From assembly GCA_028277185.1 (NCBI GenBank), contig JANQGQ010000023.1, positions 1 to 64,000 of the forward strand: a stretch of DNA of 64,000 nucleotides, given 5' to 3'. The notes under the pieces were generated by a model that saw only the letters and a program-made list of their open reading frames with translations, did no database searches and had not been told where the DNA came from. The stretch comes from Woeseiaceae bacterium. Its GTDB lineage: Bacteria > Pseudomonadota > Gammaproteobacteria > Steroidobacterales > Woeseiaceae. Numbering within the stretch: position 1 is the stretch's first letter; the number at the start of each line of letters is the position of its first letter. The translations under genes were made by a program, and so were the position numbers. This document shows, in pieces, positions 1 through 8,229 of this stretch.

Positions 1-193
1 CGCGGTGGCGGATGGGAGCCATACAGCCTCTTCCCTTCCCCGGCGCTTTGAATCATCCCGATTCGCAGCAACTAAGAACATACAAGGGAGCCATCCCGCC
101 ACAGACCATCCGGACGGCAAGGCCGCAAACGCCACGACAAAACCGCTGAACCTCGCCCCGCCTCGCAGCCGCGAACCGGATTGAGACCGCTTC
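1..193. other. Left-edge non-coding stretch
   Basis: No gene can be supported here. The short reading frames that cross it have no ribosome binding site and no recognisable family pattern. The sequence lies upstream of the FliA-type promoter of pomA and probably separates the locus from an unseen neighbour. A 9-base word, gggagccat, occurs twice (around positions 15 and 85); its meaning is unknown. Confidence 0.4.
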
Positions 194-220
194 TAAAGAC
201 TGCGGCCTTCCAGCCGATAC
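194..220 (+). promoter_or_regulatory. FliA (sigma-28) promoter of pomA-pomB-pilZ
   Basis: TAAAGACT, 11 bases, GCCGATAC. Both boxes and the spacer match the FliA consensus closely. It lies about 75 bases before the pomA start, so the stator genes are expected to be late flagellar genes, as in other polarly flagellated gammaproteobacteria. Confidence 0.85.
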
Positions 221-295
221 AGACAGTAGGAATTTACTGCCGCAGGGGTTGGGGCTGTGCCCCTGTGTGCGGAACGCTAACTGGAGACTCTCACT

Positions 296-1057
296 TTGGA
301 TCTGGCGACGCTAATCGGGTTGATCGGCGCATTCGGAGTCGTGATTGCGTCTATTCTGCTGGGCGGCTCCGCCGGTAACTTCATCAACACGCCGTCTATT
401 CTGGTGGTACTCGGCGGAACCTTCCTCGTTACGATGATGAAGTTCAGTCTCGGCAGCTTTCTCAGCGCCACGTCGGTAGCGGTCAAGGCATTCATCTACC
501 GGCCCACGTCGGCCGAGGAACTCATCGAAAACGCGGTAGAGCTCGCAAAAACGGCCCGCCAGGGCGGCCTGTTGGCACTCGAGGACGCCGAGGTGCCTGA
601 CGAGTTCATGAAAAGCGGCCTCGCCCTGCTGGTTGACGGACATCCGCCTGACGTCGTCCGATCGATGCTGTCCAAGGATCTGCAGATGACGCTGAAGCGG
701 CACAGCGACGGCCAGGACATCTTCAAGGCCATCGGCGACGTCGGGCCCGCGATGGGGATGATCGGTACCCTGATCGGACTCGTGCAGATGCTGTCCAACA
801 TGGACGACCCCAAACAGATCGGCCCGGCGATGGCCGTGGCGCTGCTCACCACCCTGTACGGCGCCATTCTGGCCAACATGGTTGCCCTGCCGATCGCGGA
901 CAAGCTGGCTGTCCGCAGCCGCGAGGAGAACCACTCGAAATCGCTGATCATCGATGCCTTGCTCGGTATTCAGGCGGGACAAAACCCACGGGTCATCGAG
1001 AACGTACTGCAGACCTACCTGCCCCGATCGAAACGGCAGCAGGACGAGGCCGGATAG
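296..1057 (+). CDS. pomA: Flagellar stator subunit PomA/MotA
   Basis: Inner-membrane stator subunit that, with PomB, forms the ion channel that turns the flagellar rotor. The 253-residue length is typical of PomA. The N-terminus is a hydrophobic segment with the family pattern IGLIGAFGVVIASILLGG. Two more hydrophobic segments follow the cytoplasmic loop (DVGPAMGMIGTLIGLVQML and the AVALLTTLYGAILANMVALP region). The start is TTG with a GGAG sequence about nine bases upstream; no ATG gives a better N-terminus. It directly abuts pomB and sits behind a FliA promoter. The partner PomB is of the sodium type, so the symbol pomA is preferred over motA by inference. Confidence 0.93.
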   Translation: MDLATLIGLIGAFGVVIASILLGGSAGNFINTPSILVVLGGTFLVTMMKFSLGSFLSATSVAVKAFIYRPTSAEELIENAVELAKTARQGGLLALEDAEVPDEFMKSGLALLVDGHPPDVVRSMLSKDLQMTLKRHSDGQDIFKAIGDVGPAMGMIGTLIGLVQMLSNMDDPKQIGPAMAVALLTTLYGAILANMVALPIADKLAVRSREENHSKSLIIDALLGIQAGQNPRVIENVLQTYLPRSKRQQDEAG

Positions 1058-1924
1058 ATGTCGGCGGTCGAAGCACCTGCGAAGCAAGCCCGGGCCATCC
1101 CGGCCTGGGTTGTGACGTTCGCCGATCTGATGACCTTGCTGATGTGCTTTTTCGTCCTGCTCCTGGCTTTCTCCGAGATGGACGTCGCGAAATTCAAGCA
1201 GCTCTCGGGCTCGATGCGGGAAGCGTTTGGCGTACAGGCCGAGGTCGAGGCACGGACAATCCCCAAAGGTACCAGCGTCATCGCACGCGAGTTCAGTCCG
1301 GGCAAGCCGGAGCCTACGCCGCTGAACTCGGTCCGACAGTTCACAATCGACACCAACAAGAATTCTCTCGACGCGTTGTCGGAGGAACCCAGGATGCTCG
1401 AAGAGGCGCGCAAGCATGCGGAGCGAATTCGCCTCGCGCTCGAGCAGGAGATCGCGCGCGGCGACGTAGCCGTCGATCTCGAGGGTGCGAAGATCACGAT
1501 CCGAATTCTGGAAAAAGCCTCATTTGCTTCCGGACGCGCCGACGTCCGTCCGGCGTTCGTGCCGATACTGCGGAAGATCGCCGGGCTCATCGGGACCAAC
1601 GACGGCACGGTCGCGGTATCGGGGCACACCGACGACGTGCCGATATCCAACTCGCGATTCCGCTCCAACTGGGAGCTGTCGACGTCGCGTGCGGTATCGG
1701 TTGCTCACGAACTGCTCACCGCCGCGCCGCTGCTCGACGAGGAGCGATTCGTCGTCATCGGCCACGCCGACACGCGCCCGCAAACCGGGAACGACACGGC
1801 CGAAGGCCGCGCAAAGAACCGCCGCGTCGATATCAGTATCACGCGCGGTATCATCGCGGACACTGAGGAAACCCTGAGCGTCGGCGGCGAAGCCGGCAGA
1901 AGCTCAGGCGGAGGTGGGCAATGA
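1058..1924 (+). CDS. pomB: Flagellar stator subunit PomB/MotB (OmpA-like peptidoglycan anchor)
   Basis: Stator subunit that carries the channel aspartate and anchors the motor to peptidoglycan. Residues 16-45 hold the single membrane helix with the motif VTFADLMTLLMCFFVLLLAF; the Asp in FADLM is the ion-binding residue. The helix and the following SEMDVAKFKQ resemble Vibrio PomB rather than enterobacterial MotB, which suggests sodium coupling (inference). The C-terminal half (about 140-270) is an OmpA/MotB domain with GHTDDVPISNSRFRSNWELSTSRA. It starts on the base after the pomA stop and overlaps the PilZ gene start by four bases (ATGA), so the three genes are likely coupled. Confidence 0.93.
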   Translation: MSAVEAPAKQARAIPAWVVTFADLMTLLMCFFVLLLAFSEMDVAKFKQLSGSMREAFGVQAEVEARTIPKGTSVIAREFSPGKPEPTPLNSVRQFTIDTNKNSLDALSEEPRMLEEARKHAERIRLALEQEIARGDVAVDLEGAKITIRILEKASFASGRADVRPAFVPILRKIAGLIGTNDGTVAVSGHTDDVPISNSRFRSNWELSTSRAVSVAHELLTAAPLLDEERFVVIGHADTRPQTGNDTAEGRAKNRRVDISITRGIIADTEETLSVGGEAGRSSGGGGQ

Positions 1925-2532
1925 GCACGAAAGACGAAAGGCGCCGCTCTTTCCGGGTAAAGGAAAAGGTGCTGCTGAGCTTCAAGCCTCTTAGCGAAGA
2001 CGAATTCCGCAAGGGCATCGACCGCTGGCGGCTCCGCGCGGGCGGCGTGTCCGGCCTGCGCTCGCGCATCCTCGACCTGGATTCGAGACTCGACGAAACG
2101 CTGTTTCGCTACGGCAGCGACCTGCCCGGAATCGGCGAAATCGTAAAGCTCCTGAACGAAAAGATCGAAACCGTAATCGAGGCCTTGCCTGACTTTCAGG
2201 ACACCCGCAACGATCTGGTGATGCGCTCCTCGCAGCAATGCGAACTCAGTTCGGAGGGAATGTCGTTCGGCGTGAACGAGCCCATGCAGGAAGGAGCGCG
2301 GATACTGGTCCGGTTTCTGGTACTGCCGGAAAACCGCCTGTTCGAAATGTTTGCGCGGGTAATCCGTTCAAAGCCCGTGGAAACCGACGATATGGGCCCG
2401 TTCAGCCACCGGGTCGGGGTAGAGTTTCACGGCATGAGCGCGGCCGAGCGCGAGAATCTGATTCAGCATCTGTTCTCCAAACAGTCGGCGGCGCTCAGGC
2501 GGCGGCGCAAGGAAGCGGAAGCAAAATCCTGA
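1921..2532 (+). CDS. PilZ-domain protein, probable c-di-GMP-responsive motility factor
   Basis: A 203-residue protein co-transcribed with the stator genes through an ATGA overlap. Residues 8-14 contain RRRSFRVKEKVLLSF, which matches the RxxxR ligand loop of PilZ domains. The region around 110-185 (SSEGMSFGVNEPMQEGARILVRFLVLP, then FSHRVGVEFHGM) matches the D/NxSxxG strand and hydrophobic core of the domain, although the usual Asp of DxSxxG is replaced (LSSEGMSFG). Position next to pomAB suggests that c-di-GMP modulates motor output, but this is inference. It is not a clear YcgR because the N-terminal YcgR domain is not obvious. Confidence 0.75.
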   Translation: MSTKDERRRSFRVKEKVLLSFKPLSEDEFRKGIDRWRLRAGGVSGLRSRILDLDSRLDETLFRYGSDLPGIGEIVKLLNEKIETVIEALPDFQDTRNDLVMRSSQQCELSSEGMSFGVNEPMQEGARILVRFLVLPENRLFEMFARVIRSKPVETDDMGPFSHRVGVEFHGMSAAERENLIQHLFSKQSAALRRRRKEAEAKS

Positions 2533-2579
2533 CGATCCGGGGTCCTCTGACCGCTGCCGACAGAACCGCGACGTGCCGT

Positions 2580-2990
2580 TCAGGCGACGTTCTGCTGTCC
2601 GTGGAGGCGGCACATCAGCCGCGCCTCCGCCTCGTTGAGGGCGCAGGTCTTGATGAGATCGGCGGCGCTTGCGCCGTTCTGCGCCATTCGCACGGCGTGT
2701 GAAAACAGCGGTTCCGCGGGCGGCGGCGTGCCGATGTCCTGATCGACCCGGTCCGACAGCTCGTCGAGCCGGTCGTGGATCATGGCGAGGCGGCGCTCGA
2801 GAAACCCCGCAAGCACGGCATCGGCGTCAGCGTCCGTTTGCACACTCGTACCGACCGGGCTATCCCAGAATTCCCGGTTCTTTCGAATCATGCGCTGAAA
2901 CCGCAGCAACGCGATGCTCGCGCCGGCAAGCAGCACCGCATTCGCGAGGATCAACACCCCAAGAGAATTGAATGACAACAGATCCATCAT
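2580..2990 (-). CDS. DUF2802 family membrane-anchored protein
   Basis: A 136-residue protein with one N-terminal membrane helix (LGVLILANAVLLAGASIALL, about 9-28), a helical middle, and a conserved C-terminal AxxGASAADLIKTCALNEAEARLM segment that resembles a short helix-turn-helix. This layout matches the DUF2802 proteins commonly encoded downstream of fliA/cheW in polar-flagellum clusters. The start overlaps the stop of the 65-residue gene by four bases, placing it last in the fliL-to-fliA operon. Its function is not established. It converges with the PilZ gene across a 47-base gap in which no clear terminator was seen. Confidence 0.8.
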   Translation of the reverse strand: MMDLLSFNSLGVLILANAVLLAGASIALLRFQRMIRKNREFWDSPVGTSVQTDADADAVLAGFLERRLAMIHDRLDELSDRVDQDIGTPPPAEPLFSHAVRMAQNGASAADLIKTCALNEAEARLMCRLHGQQNVA

Positions 2991-3184
2991 ACGTACTCGT
3001 CTATCTTTGGCCGCTCCCGGCCGCCATCCGGATCGTATTCCCGGTCCGGCACCTGTTCCGACTCGCCTTCGGTATCCTCTCCCGGCTCACGCGATCCCCG
3101 GTCCTTCGACCGCCCGCCGTCCCTCGACGGCTTGACGGGCACGGTCGGTGCTATCGGCGGAACCCGGGAGATCGAATCGGACAT
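2987..3184 (-). CDS. Small conserved flagellar-operon protein (65 aa), function unknown
   Basis: A short reading frame that fills the gap between fliA (stop at 3186) and the DUF2802 gene, which it overlaps by four bases. The protein is hydrophilic, rich in Pro, Arg, Asp and Glu, with no membrane segment, and ends in PKIDEYV. Tight coupling on both sides and the fact that nothing else fills the space support a real gene. Small hydrophilic proteins at this position and with a similar acidic-aromatic C-terminus are remembered from related clusters, but this could not be checked here. No function is assigned. Confidence 0.6.
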   Translation of the reverse strand: MSDSISRVPPIAPTVPVKPSRDGGRSKDRGSREPGEDTEGESEQVPDREYDPDGGRERPKIDEYV

Positions 3185-3185
3185 T

Positions 3186-3902
3186 TCAGTTCGCCATCCT
3201 CGCTCTCAAGCGCACCAGTGCCTGTCCGTGAATCTGGCATACGCGTGATTCGCTGACGCCGATGACGGCGCCGATTTCCTGTAAGTTCAGATCGCGCTCG
3301 TAGTAGAGCGACAAAACCAGCTGCTCGCGCTCTGGCAGACGACGTATTTCATTCGCCATCTCCTTGCGAAACTGATCGCCTTCGACAGCCTCGTCAGGCG
3401 CTACCGTGTCCTCGGCCAGGATGCGTCGCGACTGTGTGGGATCGTCGAAACTCTCGTCCAGGCTGAACAGCTTGGAGACGGCTGAATCGCGCACGATGCC
3501 ATGGTAATCGTCGAGCGAGATGCCAAGGCGTTCGGCTACCTGAGCGGGCTCCGCATGCTGACCCGTCTCGTTTTCGATCTCGTTGATCGCCTGCGTCACC
3601 TGGCGCTGTTTCTGGTGCACCGAGCGCGGCGTCCAGTCGTGACGGCGTACCTCATCGATCATCGCGCCGCGAATTCGAATCCCGGCAAACGTAGCGAAAC
3701 TCGCCCCCCGCGAGGGGTCGAAGTTGCGCGCGGCCTCGAGCAGCCCCATCATCCCGGACTGAATCAGATCCTCGACCTCGGTGTTTGCGGGCAGCCTCGC
3801 GATCAGGTGATAGGCGATGCGCCGGACCAGTTCCGCATGCTCGCGAAGCATTTTTTCCTGATCGTCGAAGTTCTCGATCGCCGCGGTTTCGTACGCCATC
3901 AT
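3186..3902 (-). CDS. fliA: Flagellar RNA polymerase sigma factor FliA (sigma-28)
   Basis: Sigma factor for late flagellar genes. The 238 residues show region 2 (LVRRIAYHLIARLPANTEVEDLIQSG, then FATFAGIRIRGAMIDEVRRHDWTPRSV), region 3 and region 4 (LPEREQLVLSLYYERDLNLQEIGAVIGVSESRVCQIHGQAL). These are full length and intact. It overlaps the flhG stop by four bases (ATGA). The nine sigma-28 promoters annotated in this window are its predicted targets, and FlgM encoded near 61.8 kb is its anti-sigma factor. Confidence 0.97.
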   Translation of the reverse strand: MMAYETAAIENFDDQEKMLREHAELVRRIAYHLIARLPANTEVEDLIQSGMMGLLEAARNFDPSRGASFATFAGIRIRGAMIDEVRRHDWTPRSVHQKQRQVTQAINEIENETGQHAEPAQVAERLGISLDDYHGIVRDSAVSKLFSLDESFDDPTQSRRILAEDTVAPDEAVEGDQFRKEMANEIRRLPEREQLVLSLYYERDLNLQEIGAVIGVSESRVCQIHGQALVRLRARMAN

Positions 3903-4771
3903 CGGACCTCACTCACAGGGCTCCGCACGTCCGCGAGAGCCCGCTCGAGAAAGAACTCGATGCCGCCTGAGGCGCCGCCGGCTTTCGGCAACCGTCCGGT
4001 TGCGCCGGCCAGCTGACGAAACGCCTTGGCTGACCAGCTATTGGGATAGGCATCCACGACCGCGCGCTGTTCCTGCACGGCGCGCCTGAGGTAGCTGTCC
4101 TGCGGAACGTTGCCGATATGCCGCAGCACGACGTCGAGAAACTGATCTGCGACCCGATGCAGCTTGAGATAGAGCTGCCGCCCGTCCGCAGCATCGCGCG
4201 TCATGTTGGTGACGATGTGAAAATGCGATATGCCGTACTCGCGGCTGAACACCTTTATCAGCGCATAAGCGTCGGTAATCGAGGAAGGTTCGTCGCAAAC
4301 GACGACGATCGCGTGATGCGCGGCCTGCGTGAATCGGGCCACGGCGTCCGAGATCCCGGCAGCGGTGTCGACAATCAGAATGTCGGGCTGCTGCGTAACG
4401 TCCGCAAAGGCCTGAATGATCGCCGCCCGCGACTTCAGCGGCAGATCGACCATCGACGTCTGGCCGGAGGTGGCGGGCACGACCCTCAGACCGCAAGGTC
4501 CGGTGACGACCGTGCAGTCGATATCCGCTTCGCCGTCGATGACATGCGAGAGGTTGAAACGCGGCTGCAGACCGAGCAGCACGTCGACGTTCGCAAGCCC
4601 CAAATCGGCGTCCAGCAACATGACGTCCTCACCGCAGGCGGCGTGCGCTACGGCAAGATTCGTCGCGATGTTGGTTTTCCCGACTCCGCCCTTGCCGCTC
4701 GTAACGGCGAAGACGCGAGTGCTCTTCGGCAACATCGCCTGGCGAACCTGCGCTGTTTGTTTGTCAAGCAT
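3899..4771 (-). CDS. flhG: Flagellar number regulator FlhG (FleN), MinD/ParA-type ATPase
   Basis: A MinD-like ATPase that limits flagellar number and counteracts FleQ/FlhF. The deviant Walker A SGKGGVGKTN lies at residues 25-34, the switch region MLLDADLGLANVDVLLGL follows, and DILIVDTAAGIS is the Walker B strand. The start chosen is the ATG beginning MLDKQTAQVRQAM, which follows a GGGGG-type ribosome site and overlaps flhF by eight bases; an in-frame ATG seven codons upstream (4792) is less likely. It sits in the conserved order flhF-flhG-fliA. Confidence 0.95.
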   Translation of the reverse strand: MLDKQTAQVRQAMLPKSTRVFAVTSGKGGVGKTNIATNLAVAHAACGEDVMLLDADLGLANVDVLLGLQPRFNLSHVIDGEADIDCTVVTGPCGLRVVPATSGQTSMVDLPLKSRAAIIQAFADVTQQPDILIVDTAAGISDAVARFTQAAHHAIVVVCDEPSSITDAYALIKVFSREYGISHFHIVTNMTRDAADGRQLYLKLHRVADQFLDVVLRHIGNVPQDSYLRRAVQEQRAVVDAYPNSWSAKAFRQLAGATGRLPKAGGASGGIEFFLERALADVRSPVSEVR

Positions 4772-6095
4772 GTGCGCCCCCGGCCATTCCAAAACGTTCG
4801 ATCATCGTTACCTCGTCTACGCTTACATCCCCGGCGCGCATGCACTCGACTGCCTGATTGACCAGCCACAGACGCTTGCGGGCCGCGGGATGCAGATCGT
4901 CCGGCACCCGCTGTCCGTCCGCGAGTAACGCGGCCGGCAGGTCGTGTCGGATCAGAGCACTCAAAACACAGCCCAGCTGCGCCGCCTCGTCGATTCTGGT
5001 GACGATCGCTCCGGCCAGAGGCACGCGGCTGAATACCCGTACCGTCTCGTCGATGACCGCCTCCTGACACGTGGCGGCAAGCGTCAGGTAGTAGTGAACG
5101 CGGTCTTCGTTGCTGCCGTACGCCGCCAGGCGCGCCGCAAGATCGCGGTCGCGCTGGCTCGTGCCTTCGGTGTCGATCAGAACCAGCTTCTTGTCCCGAA
5201 GCCGGCCGAGGATGCGGCCCAGGGTGTCGGCGTCCTCGGCAGCATGAACGTTGATGCCGAGTATTCCCGCGAACGTGGCCAGATGTTCCTGAGCGCCGAT
5301 CCGGTGCGCGTCGGCGGACACGAGGGCCACCTCGCTGGCGCCGTACTGCATGGCGTAACGGGTAGCGATCTTGGCGATCGTCGTCGTCTTGCCAACACCG
5401 GTCGGACCGATCAGAGCCGCTACGCCGCCCGTGCTCAGAAGCTCGGTTTCGGTGACCGGTATCGTATTGGCCAGCATCTGCAGCGGCTTCCGCCAACAGT
5501 CTCGTGCTTCCGCCAGCGGTTCCAGCCGGTCGGTGATTATATTGGCGACATCGGGTGCGATGCCGATCCGCGTGAGGTTCCTCAGCACCTGTGCCCGCCC
5601 CGGATTGCCGTTCGTGAGGCGATCCCAGCCGAGACCTGAAAGTTGCGTTTCCAGCAGGCCGCGCATGTCCGTGATCTGAGCTTCGAGCGACTCCAGCGTC
5701 GGGCCGAATGGACGGGTGTCGTCGGTCGTCTCGTCTTCGTGTTCGTCCTCGCTCAGAGGTTCGTCCGCCGGCTTGCTGCCGGTCTGTCGCAGGCTTGCCG
5801 ACACCAGCCTCACCGTGTCTCTCGCGCTCTGCAGCGTCTTGCCGACACCGGCCACTGGCCATGCCGGCCTGGCGGCGGGCTGTTCGGGGATCGTCTCGGT
5901 TTCCTCTTCCGCGGCCGGTACCGGCGTGCGCAGAGCCTGCTGGATCAACGCCTCGTCGTAGTCCACCGCCGAAATGACCTCGATGCCCTCGGGTACACGG
6001 CGGTTGGACAGTATTACCGCGTCCGGCCCCTGGTCCTCGCGAACCTGCCGTAGTACGTGCCGCATGTCGGCATCGACGAATCTCTTTATCTTCAC
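4764..6095 (-). CDS. flhF: Flagellar placement GTPase FlhF (SRP family)
   Basis: SRP-type GTPase that fixes the polar site of flagellum assembly. The 443 residues comprise the N-terminal B domain starting MKIKRFVDADMRHVLRQV, a low-complexity acidic linker (about 60-135), and the NG domain with Walker A GPTGVGKTTT at about 230-239, followed by ASEVALVSADAHRIGAQEHL and LVLIDTEGTSQRDRD. The usual DTAG of the G3 loop reads DTEG here. It lies between flhA and flhG, as in Pseudomonas and Vibrio. Confidence 0.95.
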   Translation of the reverse strand: MKIKRFVDADMRHVLRQVREDQGPDAVILSNRRVPEGIEVISAVDYDEALIQQALRTPVPAAEEETETIPEQPAARPAWPVAGVGKTLQSARDTVRLVSASLRQTGSKPADEPLSEDEHEDETTDDTRPFGPTLESLEAQITDMRGLLETQLSGLGWDRLTNGNPGRAQVLRNLTRIGIAPDVANIITDRLEPLAEARDCWRKPLQMLANTIPVTETELLSTGGVAALIGPTGVGKTTTIAKIATRYAMQYGASEVALVSADAHRIGAQEHLATFAGILGINVHAAEDADTLGRILGRLRDKKLVLIDTEGTSQRDRDLAARLAAYGSNEDRVHYYLTLAATCQEAVIDETVRVFSRVPLAGAIVTRIDEAAQLGCVLSALIRHDLPAALLADGQRVPDDLHPAARKRLWLVNQAVECMRAGDVSVDEVTMIERFGMAGGAHA

Positions 6096-6138
6096 CGCAA
6101 TATCCTCGCTATCACTGCGTTCGGCGCTCTACCCGCGT

Positions 6139-8193
6139 TCATCCAACTGTTGCCACCATTTCAATCCGTTTGTCGTCGGGGACCTCGTTGTAGGCAAGCA
6201 CCGACAGGTTCCTTACGTTCCGAGCCATCTTTGCAAGCCAGGGCCGCAGCTGCGGCGACACCAGGAGTACTGCCGGGTCTCCGCTGACTTCGCGTCGCTG
6301 CGCCTCTGACTTGAGCGACGTCTGCAGCCTTTCGATAATCCCCGGCTCTACGCCGAGACTCGCACCGTCTCGACTGGAATCATTCAAGATTCGTTCCAGT
6401 TCCGGCTCGAGCGTCATGACCTTGAGCTCGGGCTGCATACCTGCGACGTTTTGCACGATCGAGCGGCCCAGACGGACCCTTACCGCGGCCGACAAAGCGT
6501 CGGGTTCCTGACTGCGCGTTCCGTATTCCGCCAAAGTTTCGGCAATGCGGCGGATGTTGCGGACCGGGATGCGCTCCTCGAGCAGGTTCTGCAGCACGCG
6601 CGTGACGACCGAGGTCGGCAGGGTCTTCGGGGTCAGTTCCTCGACGAGTTTCGGTGCGGATTCCGCCAGACGGTCGAGCAGTTGCTGGGTCTCCTCGTGA
6701 CCGAAAAGCTCGTGGGCGTGGTCCTGTACGAGCTGACTCAGGTGCGTTGCCATCACCGTGGCGGCGTCGACGACCGTGTAGCCGAGCATCTGCGCCTCCT
6801 CGTGCTGGCTTGCGTCGATCCAGATCGCCCGCATGCCGTAGGCCGGATCCGTGGTCTCGATACCCTTGAGCGTGCCGAAGGTCTGGCCCGGATCGATCGC
6901 CAGTTCCTTGTCGGCGTGAACCTCGCATGCACCAACGGGAACCCCCATGATCGTGATGCGATAGTCGCTGGGCGAGAGTTCCAGGTTGTCGCGAATGTGT
7001 ACGGCCGGGATCAGAAAACCCAGCTCTTCGCTGAGCTTTTTGCGCACGCCCTTGATCCTCGCCACCAGAGGGCCGGCCTTCTGCCGATCGACGAGCGGGA
7101 TCAGCCGGTAGCCGACCTCCAGGCCGATCTGATCGAGCGGTTCGACGTCGTGCCACCCGAGCTCCGGCGATGCCGGCGTCCCGGTGTCCGCCTCGGGCGC
7201 GGATCTGGCCGCCGGCTCGGGGCGCTGTCCCGTCCGCCAGGCCGCGAATGCGCACACGGCGGCCAGGAACAGAAACGCGAAATTCGGCATTCCCGGAATC
7301 AGGCCGAGGATCATCATCACGCCCGCTGTTACGGCCAGCGTGCGCGGATCGCCGAAGACCTGCGACAGCACCTGGCTGCTCATGTCTTCCGAGCGCGAGA
7401 CGCGGGTCACGATGATCGCTACCGCGGTGGACAACAGGAGCGACGGTATCTGCGCCACGAGACCGTCGCCGATCGTCAGCAGCGTGTAGTTGTGAACGGC
7501 GGCGGACAGCGTCAGATCATGCTGGGCGGTCCCTATGATCAGTCCGCCGATGATGTTAATGAACAGGATCAATATCGCGGCAATGGCGTCGCCGCGAACG
7601 AACTTGCTCGCACCGTCCATGGAACCGTAGAAGTCGGCCTCCTCGCGAATTTCCTGGCGCCGTGCACGCGCCACGTTCTCGTTGATGATCCCGGCATTCA
7701 GATCGGCGTCGATCGCCATCTGCTTGCCGGGCATCGCATCCAGCGTGAACCTCGCCGTCACCTCGGATACGCGCCCGGCGCCCTTGGTGACAACGACGAA
7801 GTTGATGATGACGAGGATCGCAAAGATGACGAAGCCGACGGCGTAGTTGCCGCCCACGACGAACTCGCCAAAGGCCTCGATGACTTTCCCCGCGGCCGAC
7901 GTACCGGTATGGCCGTTCAGGAGCACGACGCGGGTGGACGCGATGTTGAGCGCGAGGCGAAGCAGCGTAACAACCAGAAGAATGCTCGGAAAAACGCCGA
8001 AGTCCAGCGGCTTCCCGACATAAATCGCGGTCAGCAGAATCGCGACCGATAGAGCGATGTTGAACGTGAACAGCACGTCGAGCGCGAGTGCCGGCAAGGG
8101 CACCATCATCATCGCCAGCATGATGAGCAGCAGCAGCGGCACGCCGATGCCGCGGCTCAACCCCGAGAAAGCTCGTGCAGTTATCTCAGCCAT
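6139..8193 (-). CDS. flhA: Flagellar type III export protein FlhA
   Basis: Large export-gate protein of the flagellar secretion system. The 684 residues have eight hydrophobic segments in the first half, the conserved FHIPEP-family core (GKPLDFGVFPSILLVVTLLRLALNIASTR in segments, then MPGKQMAIDADLNAGIINE and RRQEIREEADFYGSMDGASKFV), and a soluble C-terminal domain of about 350 residues that receives substrate-chaperone complexes. Length is normal. It sits between flhB and flhF in the fliL operon. Confidence 0.97.
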   Translation of the reverse strand: MAEITARAFSGLSRGIGVPLLLLIMLAMMMVPLPALALDVLFTFNIALSVAILLTAIYVGKPLDFGVFPSILLVVTLLRLALNIASTRVVLLNGHTGTSAAGKVIEAFGEFVVGGNYAVGFVIFAILVIINFVVVTKGAGRVSEVTARFTLDAMPGKQMAIDADLNAGIINENVARARRQEIREEADFYGSMDGASKFVRGDAIAAILILFINIIGGLIIGTAQHDLTLSAAVHNYTLLTIGDGLVAQIPSLLLSTAVAIIVTRVSRSEDMSSQVLSQVFGDPRTLAVTAGVMMILGLIPGMPNFAFLFLAAVCAFAAWRTGQRPEPAARSAPEADTGTPASPELGWHDVEPLDQIGLEVGYRLIPLVDRQKAGPLVARIKGVRKKLSEELGFLIPAVHIRDNLELSPSDYRITIMGVPVGACEVHADKELAIDPGQTFGTLKGIETTDPAYGMRAIWIDASQHEEAQMLGYTVVDAATVMATHLSQLVQDHAHELFGHEETQQLLDRLAESAPKLVEELTPKTLPTSVVTRVLQNLLEERIPVRNIRRIAETLAEYGTRSQEPDALSAAVRVRLGRSIVQNVAGMQPELKVMTLEPELERILNDSSRDGASLGVEPGIIERLQTSLKSEAQRREVSGDPAVLLVSPQLRPWLAKMARNVRNLSVLAYNEVPDDKRIEMVATVG

Positions 8194-8229
8194 TCTGACA
8201 CCGCGTCATCTCGTGTTGGTACGAAGGGT

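Noticed and set aside
1..160. Start of a minus-strand gene at the left edge
   Set aside because: A frame containing AANRDD-like residues is open to the edge, but there is no convincing start or further family match.
60..193. c-di-GMP riboswitch upstream of pomA
   Set aside because: A few GEMM-like words (gcaaac, ccg) occur but the conserved core and paired stems could not be assembled, and the stretch lies upstream of the FliA promoter.
311..1417. Long antisense ORFs (for example opposite pomA, flhA, cheA, fleR, the globin receptor and the glycosyltransferase gene)
   Set aside because: They are frames mirrored from genuine genes in GC-rich DNA; compositions are Arg/Gly/Ala-rich without domain patterns.
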